NCBI RefSeq assembly: GCF_019222765.1
Contig: NZ_CP078145.1
Span: 4,030,001-4,094,000, forward strand
Reading direction: 5' to 3'
Origin: Nocardia iowensis
GTDB lineage: Bacteria; Actinomycetota; Actinomycetes; Mycobacteriales; Mycobacteriaceae
DNA: 64,000 bases
Shown here: positions 60,577 to 64,000 of the stretch, piece after piece
Numbering within the stretch: position 1 is the stretch's first letter
Layout: each line of letters opens with the position of its first letter
Notes under the pieces: model-generated
Seen by the model: only the letters and a program-made list of their open reading frames with translations
Database searches by the model: none
What the model was told of the DNA's origin: nothing
Translations under genes and position numbers: made by a program

Positions 60577-62120
60577 ATACCCGGGTCTTCCGGGTCACCG
60601 ATACCGACGTGGCGACCTACGCCGCCGCGGTCGGCGATCGTAATCCGCTGCACGTGGACAACGACTTCGGTCACCGCTCCCCGTACGGCAGGCCGGTCGC
60701 GCACGGCGCGCTGGTGGTGACCCTCGCCTTGGCCGCGCTGGCCGAGACGACCGACCCGATGGCGGTGCGCGATATCCGGGCGACCTTCCGGCAGCCCACA
60801 ATTCCGGGCAGGCGCTACGAGGTCGACTGGACGGTGTCGGAGAGTGAGGCCCGCGGCCGGGTGAGCTTCGGCGGTATCGAGGTGGTCGGCATCCGGTGCC
60901 GGCTCGGCTCGGTGCTGCCGTGGTGCGGTCCGGCGGCCGAGGACCAACCGCGCCGCGATACCCCGCGGGTGCTCGACTTGGCCGATCTGGCAGGCGATTC
61001 CGAGCGGGCGCCCGGACCGGAGCGCGGCTCCTTCTCGGTGGACTATCCGCTGATCGCGGGCCTGGTGTCGCGTGTTATCGGCGGCCGCGTTCCCGAACAT
61101 GTTGCCGCTGTGCTCGGTTGGGCCAGCTACTGGACCGGGATGTGCACGCCCGGCCGGGACGCCCTGCTCGTCGCCTGCACCGTCGTCTTGCACGGGTCCG
61201 GTTCCGGCGCGGTCGAATTCGAGACCACCGCGCCCGAAGTGGACCGGCGCTCCGGCCTCGTCACGCTGCGGGCGGGTATGCGCTGCGGCGCGAGTGCCGA
61301 TGTCACCGTGCAGAGTTTGATCAGGGAGTCGGTGCCGGGCCCGGATCCCGCGGAACTAGCCGCGGTCTTGCCGCCGTCGGAGGCGCTGGCCGGACGCACC
61401 ATCCTCGTCGTCGGCGGCAGCCGTGGCCTGGGTGCGGCGGTATCGCTCGGTTTGGCCAGCCAGGGCGCCCGCGTGCTGGTGAGCTGCACGCGGGCACCCG
61501 AGGTACTCGCCGCGGCGTCGCACGCCTACCGGGATCGGTTGTGGCCGGTCCTCGCCGATGCCAGCGACGGCTGGGCATTGGGTGCTGCACTGCCCGATGG
61601 TCCGCTCGACGGCGTGGTTCTGCTTGCGGCACCGGCGATTCCGACGCTGCCGCTGGCGCCGGACGCGGTGGAAACGGCCGCGCAGTTCATGGCGGCGAGC
61701 ACCCGGCTGGTGTTCGCGCCGCTGTCGGTGTGCGTGCCCCGGCTGCGCAAGGGCGCGACGGTGGTGATGATCTCCTCGGAGGCGGTGCTCGCGCCGCCGC
61801 GCTGGTGGCCGCACTACGCGGCGGCCAAGGCGGCCGTCGAGGGGCTCGCGGAATACGTTGCGCGCCACCATCCCTGGAACGTCGTGGTGGTGCGGCCACC
61901 GCGGCTGTGGACCGACCTGACGAACACGCCGGGCGGACGTGCCGTGAGCAACCCCATCGCACCCGTCGCTGCCGACATCGTCAACGCTTTCTCCGCCGAA
62001 GATGTTGTCGCCGGGGAAGTTTCGGTGCTCGGCGCCGCCGGATGGGGCGCACCGTGGCCAATACTGAGCGAGGAGGTGCGCGATGCTGGAGATCTCCGGT
62101 CTGAACAAGTCCTACGGTAA
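60573..62120 (+). CDS. MaoC-like dehydratase fused to an SDR ketoreductase
   Basis: 515 residues. Residues 1-130: hot-dog MaoC/hydratase with YAAAVGDRNPLHVDNDFG and GRPVAHGAL (D/N and H catalytic set). Residues 140-260 look like a second, degenerate hot-dog without catalytic residues. Residues 270-500: SDR with ILVVGGSRGLGAAVSLGL, SSEAV and HYAAAKAAVEGL (Y-x3-K). The fusion could reduce and dehydrate beta-keto-acyl carriers, the steps missing from PKS1 and PKS2. Overlaps the ABC ATPase gene by 38 bases. Confidence 0.85.
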   Translation: MNTRVFRVTDTDVATYAAAVGDRNPLHVDNDFGHRSPYGRPVAHGALVVTLALAALAETTDPMAVRDIRATFRQPTIPGRRYEVDWTVSESEARGRVSFGGIEVVGIRCRLGSVLPWCGPAAEDQPRRDTPRVLDLADLAGDSERAPGPERGSFSVDYPLIAGLVSRVIGGRVPEHVAAVLGWASYWTGMCTPGRDALLVACTVVLHGSGSGAVEFETTAPEVDRRSGLVTLRAGMRCGASADVTVQSLIRESVPGPDPAELAAVLPPSEALAGRTILVVGGSRGLGAAVSLGLASQGARVLVSCTRAPEVLAAASHAYRDRLWPVLADASDGWALGAALPDGPLDGVVLLAAPAIPTLPLAPDAVETAAQFMAASTRLVFAPLSVCVPRLRKGATVVMISSEAVLAPPRWWPHYAAAKAAVEGLAEYVARHHPWNVVVVRPPRLWTDLTNTPGGRAVSNPIAPVAADIVNAFSAEDVVAGEVSVLGAAGWGAPWPILSEEVRDAGDLRSEQVLR

Positions 62121-63042
62121 GAAGCAGGTCCTCACCGGGATCGACCTGACCGTGCAGTCCGGCGAGATCGTCGGGCTGCTCGGCCCCAACGGCGCCGGAA
62201 AAACCACGACGGCGTCGATCGTCTCCGGTCTGACCGCCGCCGACTCCGGCACGGTGCGCATCGACGGCATCGACATTCGGAGCAACCCACGCCAGGCCCG
62301 GCGCAAGCTGGGGCTCGCGCCGCAGGAACTCGGCGTGTACCCGACGTTGACCGCGGAAGAGAATCTGATCTTCTTCGGCCGACTGATGGGCGTCGGGCGC
62401 AAGGATCTGACCGCGCGCATCGCCGAGGTCGGCGAGCGGCTCGGGGTGACGCCGTTCCTGAAGACGAAGGCACACCAGCTCTCCGGCGGTCAGCAGCGTC
62501 GGCTGCACACCGCGATGGCGTTGCTGCACGAACCGGACGTGCTCTGGCTCGACGAGCCGACGGTCGGCGCCGACGTCTCGGCCCGGCAGGACCTGCTCGT
62601 CGAGGTGCGCAACCTGGCCGACCAGGGCGCCGCCGTGGTGTACGCGACGCACTATCTGCCCGAACTCGAGGTGCTCGACGCACGCGTCGTCGTGCTGCAC
62701 CAAGGCCGGATCTTGGCCCAGGGCAGCGCCTCGGACCTGGTGGAGCAGTACGCTCAGGCCGCGGTGAGCCTGGAGTTCTCGGCGGCCATCCCCGCGAGCC
62801 TCGGCGGGTTCCTCGCCGCACCCGGCGCCGCGGTGCTGGAGTCGAAGCGGTTGAACATCCCGACGAACTCACCGGGACAGCTGCTGGCGCAATTGTTCGC
62901 CACGTTGGATACCGATACCGATCAGCTGCTGGCAGCGGAGATCCATCACCCCAACCTGGAGAACGCGTATTTGGCGATCATGCGCGCGGCGCACGACGCG
63001 GTCGACCAGCCCGTGGAAGGAATCCGAGATGCTGTTGCATGA
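62083..63042 (+). CDS. ABC exporter ATPase (DrrA-like)
   Basis: 319 residues. Walker A GPNGAGKTT, signature LSGGQQRRLHTAMAL, Walker B DVLWLDEPTVGAD, H-loop YATHYLPE. A C-terminal extension (about 225-315) is typical of DrrA-type drug/lipid exporters. GAGGAGG precedes ATG 62083; overlaps the permease gene by 14 bases. Probable export of the cluster product. Confidence 0.92.
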   Translation: MLEISGLNKSYGKKQVLTGIDLTVQSGEIVGLLGPNGAGKTTTASIVSGLTAADSGTVRIDGIDIRSNPRQARRKLGLAPQELGVYPTLTAEENLIFFGRLMGVGRKDLTARIAEVGERLGVTPFLKTKAHQLSGGQQRRLHTAMALLHEPDVLWLDEPTVGADVSARQDLLVEVRNLADQGAAVVYATHYLPELEVLDARVVVLHQGRILAQGSASDLVEQYAQAAVSLEFSAAIPASLGGFLAAPGAAVLESKRLNIPTNSPGQLLAQLFATLDTDTDQLLAAEIHHPNLENAYLAIMRAAHDAVDQPVEGIRDAVA

Positions 63043-63817
63043 CTCTGCCGTCGATCGGGTGCGCGCGCTGTCCTGGGCGGATCTGCGCCGCATTCGCTCC
63101 GACCCGGCCCAGCTCATCGTGATGATGGTGCTGCCCATCGGCATGATGGCGTTCCTGACGCCCGCGAACCGGGCGCAGTTGCGGCTGACCGGATACTTCG
63201 ATGCCACCGGCATCGAACAGTCGGGGCCAGGCACGATCGTGCTGTTCGCGTTCTTCATTACGACACTGCTCGGTGCGTCGTTCTTCCGGGAACACGAGTG
63301 GGGAACCTGGGATCGGTTGCGCGCGGCTCCGGTGCGCGCCGTGGAGATCATCATCGGGAAGTCGTTCCCGTCGGTGCTGTTCTCGGTCTTCCAACTGACC
63401 TTTCTGTGGTTGGTCGCCTTCACCTTGTGGGACCTGCACAGCAAGGGATCGAACTGGCTGCTCGTCCCGTTGACGGCCTCGCTCGCGGTCGCGACCTGGG
63501 GATTCGGTATTGCCCTTGTGTCGTTGTGCCGCACCATCGATCAGCTTGCGATCATGGCGCAGGTGGGTTCGCTGGCCATCGGCGGGCTCGCGGGCACGAT
63601 CACCCCGCGCGACACGCTGCCCGCCTGGGCGCGCGCGTTGTCGCCGTACACCCCGCAGTACTGGGCGCTGAAGGGATATCAGGACGTCATCCTGCACGGC
63701 GCCGGGTTCAGCGACATCATCAAGCCGTGCCTGATCCTGATCGGTGTGGGCGTGGCCGGCGGGTTGGTGGCCCTGTTCAAGTTCCGGCTCAACCACAGCA
63801 AGGTCGGCCGGAGCTGA
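63029..63817 (+). CDS. ABC-2 type exporter permease (DrrB-like)
   Basis: 262 residues with six hydrophobic helices. An N-terminal cytosolic segment (SWADLRRIRSDPAQL) precedes helix 1 (IVMMVLPIGMMAFL); GASFFREHEWGTWDRLRAAPVRAVEIIIGKSFP is the coupling region of ABC-2 permeases, and PRDTLPAWARALSPYTPQYWALKGY is the conserved late loop. Together with the preceding ATPase it forms a complete exporter and closes the operon. Confidence 0.9.
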   Translation: MLLHDSAVDRVRALSWADLRRIRSDPAQLIVMMVLPIGMMAFLTPANRAQLRLTGYFDATGIEQSGPGTIVLFAFFITTLLGASFFREHEWGTWDRLRAAPVRAVEIIIGKSFPSVLFSVFQLTFLWLVAFTLWDLHSKGSNWLLVPLTASLAVATWGFGIALVSLCRTIDQLAIMAQVGSLAIGGLAGTITPRDTLPAWARALSPYTPQYWALKGYQDVILHGAGFSDIIKPCLILIGVGVAGGLVALFKFRLNHSKVGRS

Positions 63818-63823
63818 CCCGGT

Positions 63824-64000
63824 TCACTGGATCGGCTGGGTGATCGAGTTGTGTTCGTCGTTGATCAGGTGAAAGGCGGACGCCAGATCATCGAGCGCTG
63901 TCCGCCAGAGCGATTCGGTGCCGTCGCCGTGCGGGTTGCCGCTGCTCAGCGACAGCAGCACCTGGGCGGCCTCGGCGGCGCGGGCGGCGGCGTCGAGCAG
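63824..64000 (-). CDS. C-terminal end of an unknown gene entering from the right edge
   Basis: The minus strand is open from the window edge to TGA at 63824-63826. The 58 visible residues are helical (AARAAEAAQVLLSLSSG, TALDDLASAFHLINDEHN) with no motif that I recognise. It converges on the exporter operon, leaving six bases between stops, and so marks the probable right border of the cluster's transcript. Confidence 0.45.
   Translation of the reverse strand: MLDAAARAAEAAQVLLSLSSGNPHGDGTESLWRTALDDLASAFHLINDEHNSITQPIQ

Larger units (their letters stand above)
38078..63817 (+). other. Hybrid PKS-NRPS lipopeptide-type biosynthetic cluster
   Basis: Twelve genes in one direction, most overlapping by 4-38 bases: CPBP protease, PKS1, NRPS1, PKS2, NRPS2, acyl-AMP ligase, BtrH-like acyltransferase, FkbH-like protein, ACP, MaoC-SDR fusion, ABC ATPase, ABC permease. 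It has loading, extension, in-trans reduction, release and export functions. No thioesterase, phosphopantetheinyl transferase or pathway regulator is inside. The right border is set by a convergent gene ending at 63824. Confidence 0.85.

Noticed and set aside
1..64000. Search for tRNA, rRNA, riboswitch and prophage or plasmid markers
   Set aside because: No cloverleaf, rRNA-like stretch, known aptamer core, integrase or replication gene was recognised by eye; a covariance-model scan would be needed to exclude small RNAs.

Overview
The window is high-GC actinobacterial DNA. Several features point to Nocardia or a close relative in the Mycobacteriales: an LppP/LprE-type lipoprotein, an F420-type luciferase-like oxidoreductase, latex-clearing-protein-like DUF2236 oxygenases, a FadD32-like fatty acyl-AMP ligase, and many starts that look leaderless (TANNNT, six or seven bases, then ATG/GTG). 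The genus is inferred from gene content only. I saw no rRNA, tRNA, CRISPR array, insertion sequence or phage gene.

Positions 1-12.9 kb hold mostly core-metabolism and signalling genes, largely on the minus strand. They include a partial LLM-class oxidoreductase, a MerR-PP2C fusion, a DHDPS-like lyase with gluconokinase, a DJ-1/PfpI protein, a secreted DUF5995-like protein with an M50-like membrane protease, an acyl-CoA ligase, a Ser/Thr kinase, an SBF-type symporter, a Gfo/Idh/MocA oxidoreductase and a membrane protein. From 13.4 to 16.8 kb there is a polyol dehydrogenase/HAD phosphatase pair, a lipoprotein, and a decayed stretch with a regulator lacking its own stop and a 5'-truncated carboxymuconolactone-decarboxylase remnant.

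Positions 16.8-23.9 kb form a likely uptake-and-oxidation locus. A CitA/DcuS-type sensor kinase and its response regulator diverge from an ABC importer (ATPase, permease, lipoprotein). Next comes a Rieske oxygenase whose promoter carries two inverted repeats, and then a TetR regulator. Positions 24-37.4 kb are a mixed accessory region: a GlxA/AraC regulator with a Tat-exported HD protein, an alpha/beta hydrolase, a siderophore-interacting protein with a possible iron box, an amino-acid permease, a TetR/DUF2236/DUF2236/ferredoxin set, two coupled unknown genes, an EEP-family hydrolase and an MFS exporter.

Positions 38.1-63.8 kb are a co-directional hybrid PKS-NRPS cluster in which nearly every gene overlaps its neighbour. 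A fatty acyl-AMP ligase can load the N-terminal ACP of PKS1 (ACP-KS-AT-T). The chain would then pass to NRPS1 (C-T-C-A-T), PKS2 (KS-AT-ACP) and NRPS2 (C-A-MT-T-R). The NRPS2 A domain reads as the threonine code, and the terminal reductase should release an aldehyde or alcohol. Neither PKS module has a ketoreductase or dehydratase, but a MaoC-SDR fusion downstream could supply both in trans. An FkbH-like protein, a stand-alone ACP and a BtrH-like acyltransferase form a separate subset that could add a glyceryl or similar C3 group. An ABC-2 transporter ends the operon, and a CPBP intramembrane protease begins it behind a 665-base, repeat-rich upstream region. I do not recognise the product, and I consider this the window's best candidate for an undescribed system.
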